NCBI RefSeq assembly: GCF_000411975.1
Contig: NZ_ASXG01000134.1
Span: 1-35,576, forward strand
DNA: 35,576 nt
Origin: Amycolatopsis orientalis DSM 43388
GTDB lineage: Bacteria; Actinomycetota; Actinomycetes; Mycobacteriales; Pseudonocardiaceae
Direction of reading: 5' to 3'
Both the position numbers and the translations under genes were made by a program. Below are positions 1 through 7,413 of this stretch, piece after piece. The stretch's first letter is position 1. Every line of letters begins with the position of its first letter. A model generated the notes under the pieces. That model did no database searches, had not been told where the DNA came from, and was given only the letters and a program-made list of their open reading frames with translations.

Positions 1-49
1 GGTGCTTGTCAAGGCATCTTTCCCGCCTTGACAAGCACCCCCGCGCCGT
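1..49. repeat. Hairpin repeat at left window edge (copy A)
   Basis: GGTGCTTGTCAAGGC (1-15) and its exact reverse complement (25-39) flank the 9-nt loop ATCTTTCCC. The right arm continues as CCCGCGCCGT to base 49. The last 43 bases of the window repeat bases 1-43 exactly. The right-edge copy shows the matching left extension, so the complete element is probably two 25-bp arms around a 9-nt loop. It lies about 100 nt past the end of menJ and could act as a terminator. It looks like a dispersed genomic repeat (inference). Confidence 0.8.
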
Positions 50-146
50 AGTCACACTAAAAAATCGGGGTGCCCGTCTCACCTCTCGACGGCAATGTCG
101 CCGCCAGGCGACGAGCCGCCGCCCCGAGACCGAGGCCCGCCCGCCG

Positions 147-1442
147 TCACCGAGGACTAGGCGTAACCCGCGCCAACGCAGCGATCAACCGATCCACCCC
201 GTCCCCGCCCCGAGCGTCGTAGCACCCGGAAAGCCCCTTGTACACCAAGGGAAGGATCTTGTTGACCCGCAGCCCGTACTTGGTAGCCGCGTGCATGATC
301 TTCGGCTTCCCGATCAGCTTCGCGAACACGTTCCCCAGCCGGTAATACCCGCCCATCAACTCGGCAACGGCCCGCGGATACCCCTCCAGCGCCCGTTCCC
401 GCGACGGCCCCTCCGGCCGAGCCAACGCCTGCACCACCGCCTCCGCCGCGAGTTGCGCCGACTCCATCGCGGCGGAAATGCCCTCGCCGTTGAACGGACT
501 CACCATCCCGCCGGCATCCCCGAGCAGCAGCAGCCCGTCCCGGTAGTGCGGCGTCCGGTTGAACCCCATCGGCAACCCGGCCCCGCCGACCTTGCCGATG
601 GCGTTTTCCTCGCGGTACCCCCATTCCTCCGGGGTGCCGTCCAGCCATTGCCGCAGCAGCGCCCGGTAGTCGGTGTTCCGAAACGACGCCGATGTGGACA
701 GCATGCCCAGCCCGACGTTGACCGTCCCGTCGCCGAGCGGGAACGCCCAGCCGTACCCGGGCAGCAGCTTCGGATCACGCGGATCAGACCGGTCCCACAG
801 CTCGAGGTGCCCCTCGATGAACGGATCGTCGTGCTTCGGGCTCTTGTAATACCGCCGCACCGCGACCCCCATGGGCCGCTTCTCGTTCTTGTCGATCCCG
901 ACGCTCAGCGCGAGCCGCGCCGAAACCCCGTCGCAAGCCAGCACCAACGGCGCCCGGTAACTGACCGGTGTCTTCTCCGGACCGACCTTCGCCTCGACCC
1001 CGACGACGCGACCGGAAGCGTTCGTGATCGCCCCGGTAACCGTGGTGCGCTCGTACAACCGCGCCCCAGCCTTCACCGCGGTCTTCGCGAGCAGATCGTC
1101 GAAGTCGTGTCGGGTGCGGGAGACGCCGTACGGCGGGTAATCCGTGAGATCCGGCCAATCGAACTCCAGCGTGAGATCCCCGGTCAGGATCCGCAGGCCC
1201 CGGCTGCGCACCCAGCCGGCCTCTTCGCTGGTGTCGAGACCGAGATCGATCAGCTGCTTCACGCCGCGCGGCGTGAGGCCGTCGCCGCACACCTTCTCGC
1301 GCGGGAACTCGGTCTTCTCCAGCAGCAGCACGTCCACGCCCGCCCGGGCGAGGTACGTGGCCGCGGTCGAACCAGCCGGTCCCGCCCCGACCACGATCAC
1401 TTCGGCGTCGTGGTCCGGGTTGCGGCGGCGCGAGGTCGTCAT
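147..1442 (-). CDS. menJ: Geranylgeranyl reductase family FAD-dependent oxidoreductase, MenJ-type menaquinone reductase
   Basis: This 431-aa flavoprotein has an N-terminal Rossmann motif (GAGPAGSTAA, about residues 19-28), the family's CGDGLTPRG signature near residue 52, and a distal FAD-binding segment LLLGDAGGMVSPFNGEGI around residue 310. Family knowledge: the mycobacterial relative MenJ saturates one double bond in the isoprenyl tail of menaquinone, and other family members reduce geranylgeranyl chains. It follows menG by 63 nt on the same strand, which supports a role in quinone tail reduction. The start is ATG at 1442. A general geranylgeranyl reductase acting on archaeal-like lipids or carotenoids is less likely in this context. 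Confidence 0.87.
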   Translation of the reverse strand: MTTSRRRNPDHDAEVIVVGAGPAGSTAATYLARAGVDVLLLEKTEFPREKVCGDGLTPRGVKQLIDLGLDTSEEAGWVRSRGLRILTGDLTLEFDWPDLTDYPPYGVSRTRHDFDDLLAKTAVKAGARLYERTTVTGAITNASGRVVGVEAKVGPEKTPVSYRAPLVLACDGVSARLALSVGIDKNEKRPMGVAVRRYYKSPKHDDPFIEGHLELWDRSDPRDPKLLPGYGWAFPLGDGTVNVGLGMLSTSASFRNTDYRALLRQWLDGTPEEWGYREENAIGKVGGAGLPMGFNRTPHYRDGLLLLGDAGGMVSPFNGEGISAAMESAQLAAEAVVQALARPEGPSRERALEGYPRAVAELMGGYYRLGNVFAKLIGKPKIMHAATKYGLRVNKILPLVYKGLSGCYDARGGDGVDRLIAALARVTPSPR

Positions 1443-1505
1443 ACCCCGAAAATACAGCGTGACTCAGCCGCTCCCGGCGAGGGCGGTGGAGGGGAGGAGG
1501 CGGAG

Positions 1506-2195
1506 TCAGGCCGGCTTGCGCGCGCGGTGGATCGCGACGACGCCGAAGGTGAGGTTCAGCCATTCGACCTCGGTCCATCCGGCGCTCGCGATGATCTCGC
1601 CGAGCCCGCGCTGATCGGGCCAGGCGAGCATCGATTCGGCCAGGTAGGAGTAGGCCTCGGGGTTGGTCGAGGACCGGCTGCCGACCCAGGTGAGCAGCTT
1701 GAGGATGAACCGCCGGTAGACGAACCGGATCGGGGCGAAGGTGGGCGTCGACACCTCGCAGATCACCAGCCGGCCGCCCGGTTTGACCACTCGCCGGATC
1801 TCGGCGAGCGCGCCCTTGGTGTCGACGAAGTTCCGCAGCGCCAGCGAGATGGTGACGGCGTCGAAGCTGTCGTCGGCGAACGGCAGGCACATCGCGTCCG
1901 CGGCGACCATCGGCACCTTCCGGTGCAGCCCCGCCTTGAGCATCCCGACGGAGAAGTCGGCGGCGAGGCACCAGGCTCCGCCGCGCGCGTACTCGACGGT
2001 GGACACCCCGGTGCCCGCCGCCAGGTCGAGCACCTTCTCCCCCGGCTTGGCGTCCAGCACGCGCGCCGTGGTGGTGCGCCAGCGCCGGTCGAACCCGAAC
2101 GTCATGAACGAGTTCGCCCGGTCGTAACCGGACGCGACACCGTCGAACATCGCGGCGACTTCGTGCGGATCCTTGTCCAGGCTCGCTCGGGGCAT
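1506..2195 (-). CDS. menG: Demethylmenaquinone methyltransferase (MenG/UbiE)
   Basis: This 229-aa class I SAM-dependent methyltransferase carries out the last ring-modifying step of menaquinone synthesis, methylating demethylmenaquinone. It shows the UbiE/MenG N-terminal pattern VAAMFDGVASGYDRAN, the SAM-binding motif I LDLAAGTG near residue 57, and the conserved ISLALRNFVD segment near residue 112 typical of UbiE. The length is usual for the family. It begins with ATG at 2195, 10 nt past the ancestral stop of the membrane protein gene upstream, and is followed by menJ, so the three are probably cotranscribed. No strong Shine-Dalgarno sequence is visible. TAATCT lies just upstream of the start and could be a -10 element (inference). 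Confidence 0.93.
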   Translation of the reverse strand: MPRASLDKDPHEVAAMFDGVASGYDRANSFMTFGFDRRWRTTTARVLDAKPGEKVLDLAAGTGVSTVEYARGGAWCLAADFSVGMLKAGLHRKVPMVAADAMCLPFADDSFDAVTISLALRNFVDTKGALAEIRRVVKPGGRLVICEVSTPTFAPIRFVYRRFILKLLTWVGSRSSTNPEAYSYLAESMLAWPDQRGLGEIIASAGWTEVEWLNLTFGVVAIHRARKPA

Positions 2196-2205
2196 GGGTC
2201 CGAGA

Positions 2206-2894
2206 TTAGTCCGTCCGTGCCGCGCGGTCGCGCGGGAGCAGGACGCTGGCGGCGACCAGCCACCCCAGCCCGCCGAACCGGCCGACCGGGATCAGCGGAT
2301 ACAGCGCCGGGGTCAGCAAGGACTCAGCGGATACAGCGCCGGGGTCAGCAAGGACAGCGAGGCGAGCACGGCGGCCGCGGCGACCACCAGCCCGGCGATC
2401 GACATCCAGCGCGGCAACAGTTTCAGGAACAACGCGGGCACCGCGATCCCGGCGATCAGCAACGCCAATGGCACCACGAAGCCCGGCCCGCCGGACGCGA
2501 ACGCGAGACTGGTCAACGCCCGCGCCACTTCGGGTGCCGCACTGGCCTGCGCGGCGGTCCAGGTGATCAACCCGCTCATCGCGAGCGCGGCCGCCGAAAG
2601 CACGCCGCCGGTCAGCCCGATCACCGCGCCCGGTGCCGCGACGCCGAGCCGCCGTTGTCTCCGATAGGCCGTCGCCGCCCATACCGCTAACGGCACCGAC
2701 GCGCCGAACACCGCGAACGCGAGCAGCTGCACGACGCCCTGGTTGCCGCCGATATACGCGGCGACCTCAGCCGCACTGGAATCCGGCCGCGTCCCCGCCG
2801 CCCCGAGCACCGCCGACGCGACGGTCAGCGCTCCGAACGCCAGCGCCGGGGCCAGCAACGGCGGGCCACTCTGCTGCCTAGTCATGGTCGTCAT
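2206..2894 (-). pseudogene. Multi-pass membrane protein with frameshifting 32-bp duplication
   Basis: Translation starts at ATG 2894, preceded by GGAG eight nt upstream. It gives about five hydrophobic segments separated by short loops and an RRQRR-type basic stretch. The present frame stops at 2313 after 193 aa, ending LLTPALYPLSPC. A perfect 32-bp tandem duplication (2292-2355) causes this. Removing one copy restores a frame through LLTPALYPLIPVG to a stop at 2206, giving about 218 aa and one more C-terminal hydrophobic stretch. The family is not recognised; it loosely resembles DUF4386-like membrane proteins. It is divergent from a MarR regulator and upstream of menG. The truncated product may still be made and function. 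Confidence 0.7.
2292..2355. repeat. Perfect 32-bp tandem duplication inside a coding region
   Basis: Bases 2292-2323 and 2324-2355 are identical, each running from TCAGCGGATACAGCGCC to GGTCAGCAAGGAC. As 32 is not a multiple of three, the second copy shifts the frame of the membrane protein gene on the minus strand. Confidence 0.95.
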
Positions 2895-2932
2895 GGCAAA
2901 TCTCCAGGTCAATTAGTTTCACTACTAGAACG

Positions 2933-2948
2933 ATTACACTGGTGTAAT
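2933..2948. promoter_or_regulatory. Palindromic operator between membrane gene and marR
   Basis: ATTACAC-TG-GTGTAAT has two 7-bp arms around a 2-nt centre, the size and AT content usual for a MarR-family dimer site. It stands in the 81-nt divergent interval, 38 nt from the membrane gene start and 27 nt from the marR ATG. One bound dimer could repress both genes (inference). A smaller TAGT-TTC-ACTA palindrome lies at 2914-2924. Confidence 0.65.
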
Positions 2949-2975
2949 GGATTGTCAAGCGATACGGTTCAGGGC

Positions 2976-3434
2976 ATGCAAGGACCCCCGCAGTTCGGCA
3001 GCGCCTTCCTGCTGGCCCAGCTGGGCGCACACGCGACCCAGCGCTTCGCCGAACGCGTCGCGGACCTGGGCCTGACCCCGCCGCAGACCGGCCTGCTGCG
3101 GGCGATCGCTCGGCGCCCCGGGGAGAGCCAGCAGGTGCTGGCCGCCGAACTGGGCACGCCGCCGACCCGGCTGGTCGCCCTGGTCGACGGCCTGGAGCAG
3201 CAAGGCCTGATCGAACGCCGCCGCAACCCGCAAGACCGCCGTCTCTACGCGGTTTTCCTCAGCGCCAAAGGCCAGGAAACGATGGCCGAACTGGCGAAAG
3301 CCGCCGCGGCACACGAAACCGAGCTGACGTCCGCACTGTCCACAGAGGAACGCTCGACCCTGCGCGACCTGCTGGGCCGGATCGCCGCCGACCGCGGCCT
3401 CGCCCCCGGCGTCCACCCCGGCTACCGCACCTGA
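2976..3434 (+). CDS. MarR family transcriptional regulator
   Basis: This 152-aa winged-helix protein has the MarR layout: an N-terminal dimerisation helix, a helix-turn-helix around QTGLLRAIARRPGESQQVLAAELG, a recognition region TPPTRLVALVDGLEQQGLIE and the wing RRNPQDRRLYAVFLS with the conserved D-R-R. I chose ATG at 2976. An in-frame TTG at 2952 would add eight residues but sits almost on the operator. It is divergent from the damaged membrane gene and most likely controls it and itself through the palindrome at 2933. The ligand is unknown. It converges on a glycosyltransferase gene, with a strong hairpin between them. Confidence 0.88.
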   Translation: MQGPPQFGSAFLLAQLGAHATQRFAERVADLGLTPPQTGLLRAIARRPGESQQVLAAELGTPPTRLVALVDGLEQQGLIERRRNPQDRRLYAVFLSAKGQETMAELAKAAAAHETELTSALSTEERSTLRDLLGRIAADRGLAPGVHPGYRT

Positions 3435-3444
3435 CCCGCCAGTC

Positions 3445-3499
3445 GTCCGTGAGGGGAACCCTGAGGGACTCTGATTCCCTCGGGGTTCCCCTCACGGAC
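3445..3499. terminator. Bidirectional hairpin terminator, marR / glycosyltransferase
   Basis: GTCCGTGAGGGGAACCC begins the left arm at 3445 and GGGTTCCCCTCACGGAC ends the right arm at 3499. The stem is about 24 bp with one unpaired position around a 7-nt loop. It fills the 70-nt gap between two convergent genes. There is no T-run, as is usual in actinomycetes. Confidence 0.8.
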
Positions 3500-3504
3500 T
3501 TTGG

Positions 3505-4608
3505 TCAGCCGAGCGCGGCCAGCATCCCGCGCACCGAATTCGGCCAGGCGAATTCCTCCGCCCGCGCCCGGGCAGCCGCCCGCCGAAGCTCCTCCGGGCT
3601 GTCCAGCAACCCGGTCACCGCACTGGCGAACGCGGGCGCGTGATCGTCGACGGCTGCCCCGCACCCGGGGCGCACGATCTCCCGCAACGCCGAGGATGCC
3701 GAAACCACCACCGGCGTCCCCGAAGCGAGCGCTTCCAACGCCGCCAGCCCGAACGTCTCATGTGGACCCGGTGCCAGCGAAACATCCGCGCTGGCCAGCA
3801 ATCGAGCCACTTCTCCGCGCCCGGACAGAAAGCCCAGGAACGTCACCGGCAAGCCCCGGGCCCGTCGTTCCAGCGCCCGCCGCCGAGGTCCGTCGCCGGC
3901 GATCACCAACCGCACCTTCGCGCCCGATTCCGTCAGTTCAGCGACCGTATCCACGCTCCGCTCAACGTGTTTCTCCGGCGACAACCGCCCACAATGGACA
4001 ATCAGCGCGTCCGCGCCCCCAGCCAGCGTCGAGCGCCACCCCGTGTCCCGCATCGACGGCGCGAACGTCGCCAGGTCCACTCCCAACGGCACCCGCCGGA
4101 CATTGGGCGCGGCGATCCGCTCGAATTCCGCATGCGCGAAGGCAGTAGTGCACACCACGGTGTCGTACGACGCTGCCATCCGCCGGTTCGCGACGTCCGC
4201 GACGTGCCGAGCCAGCACCCCGGGCAGCAGAAACTGCTCCAGCAACCGGTCCAGCCGCTCGTGCGAAATGACCGTGCTGGGCACCCCGTTCCGCCGCGCC
4301 CAGACGCCCATCCCGCGCAACGTCAACCGGTCCGACACCTCCAGCCGGTCCGGTTCCAGCCGCCGCAACACCGCACGGACCCGCTGCGGGTCCACCGCGC
4401 GATAACCGCCGGTGCCCGGAATCTGCAAGGCAGGCAACGAATACCGGCACACTCCCGTCGGCAGGGTTTCCACCGCGTACCGCCGCCCCGGCACGACCAG
4501 CGTCACCCGGTGCCCGCACGCGACGTACCCCGCGCCGAGGTGATTCAGCGCGGTCCGCAGCCCGCCGGACCGCGGCCCGTAGAAGTTCGCCAGCTGGACG
4601 ATGTGCAT
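3505..4608 (-). CDS. GT4-family glycosyltransferase
   Basis: This 367-aa protein has the GT-B fold of GT4 enzymes: an N-terminal acceptor domain with the glycine-rich opening IVQLANFYGPRSGGLRTALN, a VPLGVDLATF linker near residue 194, a nucleotide-sugar domain with CGRLSPEKHV, and the E-x7-E motif HETFGLAALEAL near residue 284. It is probably cytoplasmic or peripherally membrane bound and uses a nucleotide-activated hexose, perhaps GDP-mannose by analogy with its neighbour. ATG at 4608 lies 3 nt after the stop of the upstream MgtA-like gene, so the two are translationally linked and may act in sequence on one glycolipid or on lipomannan. Donor and acceptor cannot be read from the sequence. 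Confidence 0.85.
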   Translation of the reverse strand: MHIVQLANFYGPRSGGLRTALNHLGAGYVACGHRVTLVVPGRRYAVETLPTGVCRYSLPALQIPGTGGYRAVDPQRVRAVLRRLEPDRLEVSDRLTLRGMGVWARRNGVPSTVISHERLDRLLEQFLLPGVLARHVADVANRRMAASYDTVVCTTAFAHAEFERIAAPNVRRVPLGVDLATFAPSMRDTGWRSTLAGGADALIVHCGRLSPEKHVERSVDTVAELTESGAKVRLVIAGDGPRRRALERRARGLPVTFLGFLSGRGEVARLLASADVSLAPGPHETFGLAALEALASGTPVVVSASSALREIVRPGCGAAVDDHAPAFASAVTGLLDSPEELRRAAARARAEEFAWPNSVRGMLAALG

Positions 4609-4611
4609 GGC

Positions 4612-5730
4612 TCAAGCCGCACGCGCGACTCGGCCCTGTACCGCTTCGTAGTGCCCGACCAGCTCCCGGCACACCGCGGGCCACGTCCGGCCCAAGACCA
4701 CTTTCCGCGCCTTCTCGCCCAGCCGGGCTCGCAACGCCGCGTCCCGCAGGTCCTCGACCTTGGCCACCAGCGCCGGGCCGAACGACTCCCGGTCCGCAGG
4801 CAGCAGATACCCGGTCCGGCCGGGCAGGACGAGATCCTTCGGGCCGCCCGCGTCCGGCGCGAGCACCGGCAGCCCGGACGCCATTGCCTCCTGCACGGCC
4901 TGACAGAACGTTTCGTGCGGCCCGGTGTGCACGAAAACGTCAAGGCTCGCGTATGCGACCGAAAGCTCTGCACCGTACTTCGCGCCGAGGAAAGCCGCGC
5001 CAGGCAACCGTTCCCGCAACGCCGGCAGCTCGGGTCCGTCACCGACGACGACCACGCGCACGCCGGGCATCCCGGCCAGCGCGGTCAGCCGGTCGACTTC
5101 CTTCTCCGGCGCGAGCCGTCCGACGAACCCGACCAGCAGCTCGCCGTTCGGCGCGAGTTCCGCCCGCAGTGCCGGGTCGGCGTGCGCCGGGGAAAACCGG
5201 CTGATGTCCACGCCGCGCGCCCAGCGGTGCACGCGCGGAACCCCGTGCAGCTTCAGCTGTTCGATCGAGTCGGAGGATGGCGCGAGCGTCCGGTCGGCTC
5301 GCGAGTGCAGGCGGCGCACCCAGCGCCAGGCCGCCCGTGCGCCGATGCCGAAGCCGTACGACGTGGCGAACCCGGCGATGTCGGTCTGGTAGACCGCGAT
5401 CGACGGCACCCGCAGCCGTCTGGCCGCGGCGAGCCCGCGCGCACCGACCACGAACGGCGAGGCCAGGTGCACGACATCCGGGCCGAACTCGGCCAGCGCG
5501 GTGAGCACGGTGCGCGTCGGCAGGCCGATCGGCAGCGAGTTCACGCCGGGGAAGTCCAGCGCCGGAATGCGGACGACCGGAGCGCCGCGGTAACTCGCCG
5601 GGCCCGGTCCCGGCGCGACGACCAGCACGTCGTGCGCGGATTCGACCAGGTGCTCGACGACCCGCAGCACGGAATTCGTCACGCCGTTCACCTGGGGCAG
5701 GAAACTTTCGGTGACTATGGCGACTCGCAC
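4612..5730 (-). CDS. mgtA: GT4-family alpha-mannosyltransferase, MgtA-like
   Basis: The 372-aa product begins VRVAIVTESFLPQVNGVTNS, close to my recollection of the start of M. tuberculosis Rv0557 (MgtA). It continues with the linker WARGVDISRFSP, the donor-domain motif VGFVGRLAPEKEVDRL and the E-x7-E motif HETFCQAVQEAM. Family knowledge: MgtA transfers mannose from GDP-mannose to a glucuronosyl diacylglycerol anchor for lipomannan-like glycolipids. The GTG at 5730 is preferred. An upstream in-frame start would add about 40 residues of low-quality sequence. Proximity to menG matches the mycobacterial order. The exact acceptor here is inferred. Confidence 0.82.
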   Translation of the reverse strand: MRVAIVTESFLPQVNGVTNSVLRVVEHLVESAHDVLVVAPGPGPASYRGAPVVRIPALDFPGVNSLPIGLPTRTVLTALAEFGPDVVHLASPFVVGARGLAAARRLRVPSIAVYQTDIAGFATSYGFGIGARAAWRWVRRLHSRADRTLAPSSDSIEQLKLHGVPRVHRWARGVDISRFSPAHADPALRAELAPNGELLVGFVGRLAPEKEVDRLTALAGMPGVRVVVVGDGPELPALRERLPGAAFLGAKYGAELSVAYASLDVFVHTGPHETFCQAVQEAMASGLPVLAPDAGGPKDLVLPGRTGYLLPADRESFGPALVAKVEDLRDAALRARLGEKARKVVLGRTWPAVCRELVGHYEAVQGRVARAA

Positions 5731-5906
5731 CGCGCCACTGTCGCAAAACCGCAGGCCAGGCGGGCCAATCCCGCGTAACCGACCGGCCAACGGTGGCGAA
5801 ACACTCCGCAGCGTCCGCGCGCGGGCGCCGACCGTCGAAGAATTCGCCACGACATGTCATCTTCCGGTCGCGTCCCGGACACCAGGAACGCCCAGACTAA
5901 GCAGGC

Positions 5907-6746
5907 ATGACCCTCTTGTCTTCCAGGCCGTCGCGGCCCGTGGAACCCGGGCTGCTCTCCCGAGCGCTCGAGGTCGCGGGGCGGCTGGCGAACGACGCCA
6001 CCGACGTGATCACCGCGACCGCGGGCCGCGGCGCGCACCCGGCGACGCTGGATTCGCCGTTCGACTGGGTCACCGACACCGATCGGATCCTGGAACGGCA
6101 CACCCGTCGCGTGCTGACCGCGGAGTTCCCCGGAATCCCGGTGGTAGGCCACGAATTCGGCGCTGACCACGGCGCGGACGTCGCCGAGTACCGCTGGGTG
6201 GTCGACTCGGTCGACGGCACCGCGAACTACGTCGCCGGAGTGCCGTGGTGCGCCTACAGCCTCGCCCTGGTCGATGCGAGCGGCCCGGTGGTGGGCGTCG
6301 TCGCGGATCCGTACCGGGCGCAGATCTACGCCGCCGCCCGCGGCCGGGGCGCCCGGGCGAACGGGAAGCCGCTGAAATTGGTCGACCGCGCGGGCACCGC
6401 CGGGGCGATCGTCTGCACCGAACTGGCGCGCAAGGGACCGTGGCCGGGGATGGGCGAGTTCATCGAACGCGCGGCCGCCGCACACGCCGGGGTGCGGGTG
6501 CTCGGGTCGGCCGCGCTGTCGATCGCGCAGGTCGCACTGGGCCACGCGGCTGCCGCGGTGCTGCACAGCTACCACGAATGGGACGTCGCGGGCTCCGTCG
6601 CGATGGCGATCGAAGCGGGTGCGGTGGTGCTGGACAAGCACGGGGAGGACGCCGCGCTGCCCACGGACGGGCTGCTGGTCGCCGCGCCCGGGGTCGCCGA
6701 CGAGGTGCTGGGCTGGTGGCAGGAAACGGCGACCGTCAGTACCTGA
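5907..6746 (+). CDS. Inositol monophosphatase family phosphatase
   Basis: This 279-aa protein belongs to the Mg-dependent, Li-sensitive phosphatase superfamily. The metal-binding motif DSVDGTANYV (D100, D103) and the C-terminal WDVAGSVAMAIEAGA (D226) are intact. The usual GEE motif reads GHEFG, keeping E83 but with His in place of the first Glu. Possible substrates are inositol-1-phosphate, fructose-1,6-bisphosphate or histidinol phosphate. It is divergent from the mgtA-type gene across 176 nt. As mannosylated phosphoinositides need inositol, a role in that pathway is tempting but only inferred. The stop codon directly abuts the stop of the convergent gene at 6747. Confidence 0.85.
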   Translation: MTLLSSRPSRPVEPGLLSRALEVAGRLANDATDVITATAGRGAHPATLDSPFDWVTDTDRILERHTRRVLTAEFPGIPVVGHEFGADHGADVAEYRWVVDSVDGTANYVAGVPWCAYSLALVDASGPVVGVVADPYRAQIYAAARGRGARANGKPLKLVDRAGTAGAIVCTELARKGPWPGMGEFIERAAAAHAGVRVLGSAALSIAQVALGHAAAAVLHSYHEWDVAGSVAMAIEAGAVVLDKHGEDAALPTDGLLVAAPGVADEVLGWWQETATVST

Positions 6747-7211
6747 TCACACCTTCGCGGGCACCGGTTCCGCCACCGGCGCGGACCGGTCCCGCTTGAT
6801 CAGCCGGCGCAGCCACCACAGCAGCGGGCCCGCGACCAGCCACGTGATCAGCACCGTCGTCCCGACCGGCAGCAGCGTCAGCGTCGCCGTCCGGCCCGCG
6901 ACCCGGGTCAGCTCCGGGTTGGTCGCGTCGTACTCGATCGCCACCAGCTGGCCGGCGGCGAGCCCGGACGGGTACAGCACTCCCGTCGGCGGACTGTGCA
7001 CGATGCCGTCCGGGGTCTGGTACTGGATGATCGTGCGGTCGAACGCCACCGACTCGACCGTCGCGTTCGCCGTGCCGAGGTGCGAATCGATCGCGCTGTC
7101 GTTGCGGAACGCGGCGAAAACGAGGCACACGCACATCACTGTCAGCAGCACAGCTACGCCCAACACGGCGAACCACGCGATTCGCCGTGCCTGCACACTC
7201 CTGGCTGCCAC
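6747..7211 (-). CDS. DUF3592-like membrane protein
   Basis: The 154-aa protein has a hydrophobic segment at about residues 11-33, an extracytoplasmic domain of some 70 residues rich in beta-strand patterns (IQYQTPDGIVHSPP, VAIEYDATNPELTRV), and a second membrane segment at about 111-133 ending in a basic WWLRRLIKRDR tail. The two-helix topology and the 'YDATNPE' style segment are typical of DUF3592 proteins, whose function is unknown. It converges on the phosphatase gene with zero intergenic bases. Upstream is a 202-nt gap holding a strong hairpin. Confidence 0.7.
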   Translation of the reverse strand: MAARSVQARRIAWFAVLGVAVLLTVMCVCLVFAAFRNDSAIDSHLGTANATVESVAFDRTIIQYQTPDGIVHSPPTGVLYPSGLAAGQLVAIEYDATNPELTRVAGRTATLTLLPVGTTVLITWLVAGPLLWWLRRLIKRDRSAPVAEPVPAKV

Positions 7212-7340
7212 ACCGAGAGTTTAGTCCGGTGCGCCGACCAGCCCGGCACGCGGCAGCCAGTGCGGCCGGTGAAGCACGGGCAAGCCGTACGCGTTCCCCA
7301 GCGCTCCGGCGGCCCACCGGAGAACTCCGGTTCAGAGGAA

Positions 7341-7395
7341 GGGCGCGGCACCCGCCACGCCCGGCCGCAGAGCCGGGCGTGGCGGAGCCGCGCCC
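7341..7395. terminator. Long GC-rich hairpin terminator after the M1 peptidase gene
   Basis: GGGCGCGGC (7341-7349) pairs with GCCGCGCCC (7387-7395). Inside, CGCCACGCCCGGC (7353-7365) pairs with GCCGGGCGTGGCG (7372-7384) around a 6-nt loop. Small internal loops separate the two stems. It begins about 20 nt after the peptidase stop codon. Confidence 0.8.
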
Positions 7396-7413
7396 CCACC
7401 TTCAGAGCGGAAC

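Noticed and set aside
6..2690. An 894-codon open frame on the plus strand across menJ and menG
   Set aside because: It is a GC-skew shadow of the minus-strand genes: Arg/Pro/His-rich, no domain, and it runs through two well-recognised enzymes and the 32-bp repeat.
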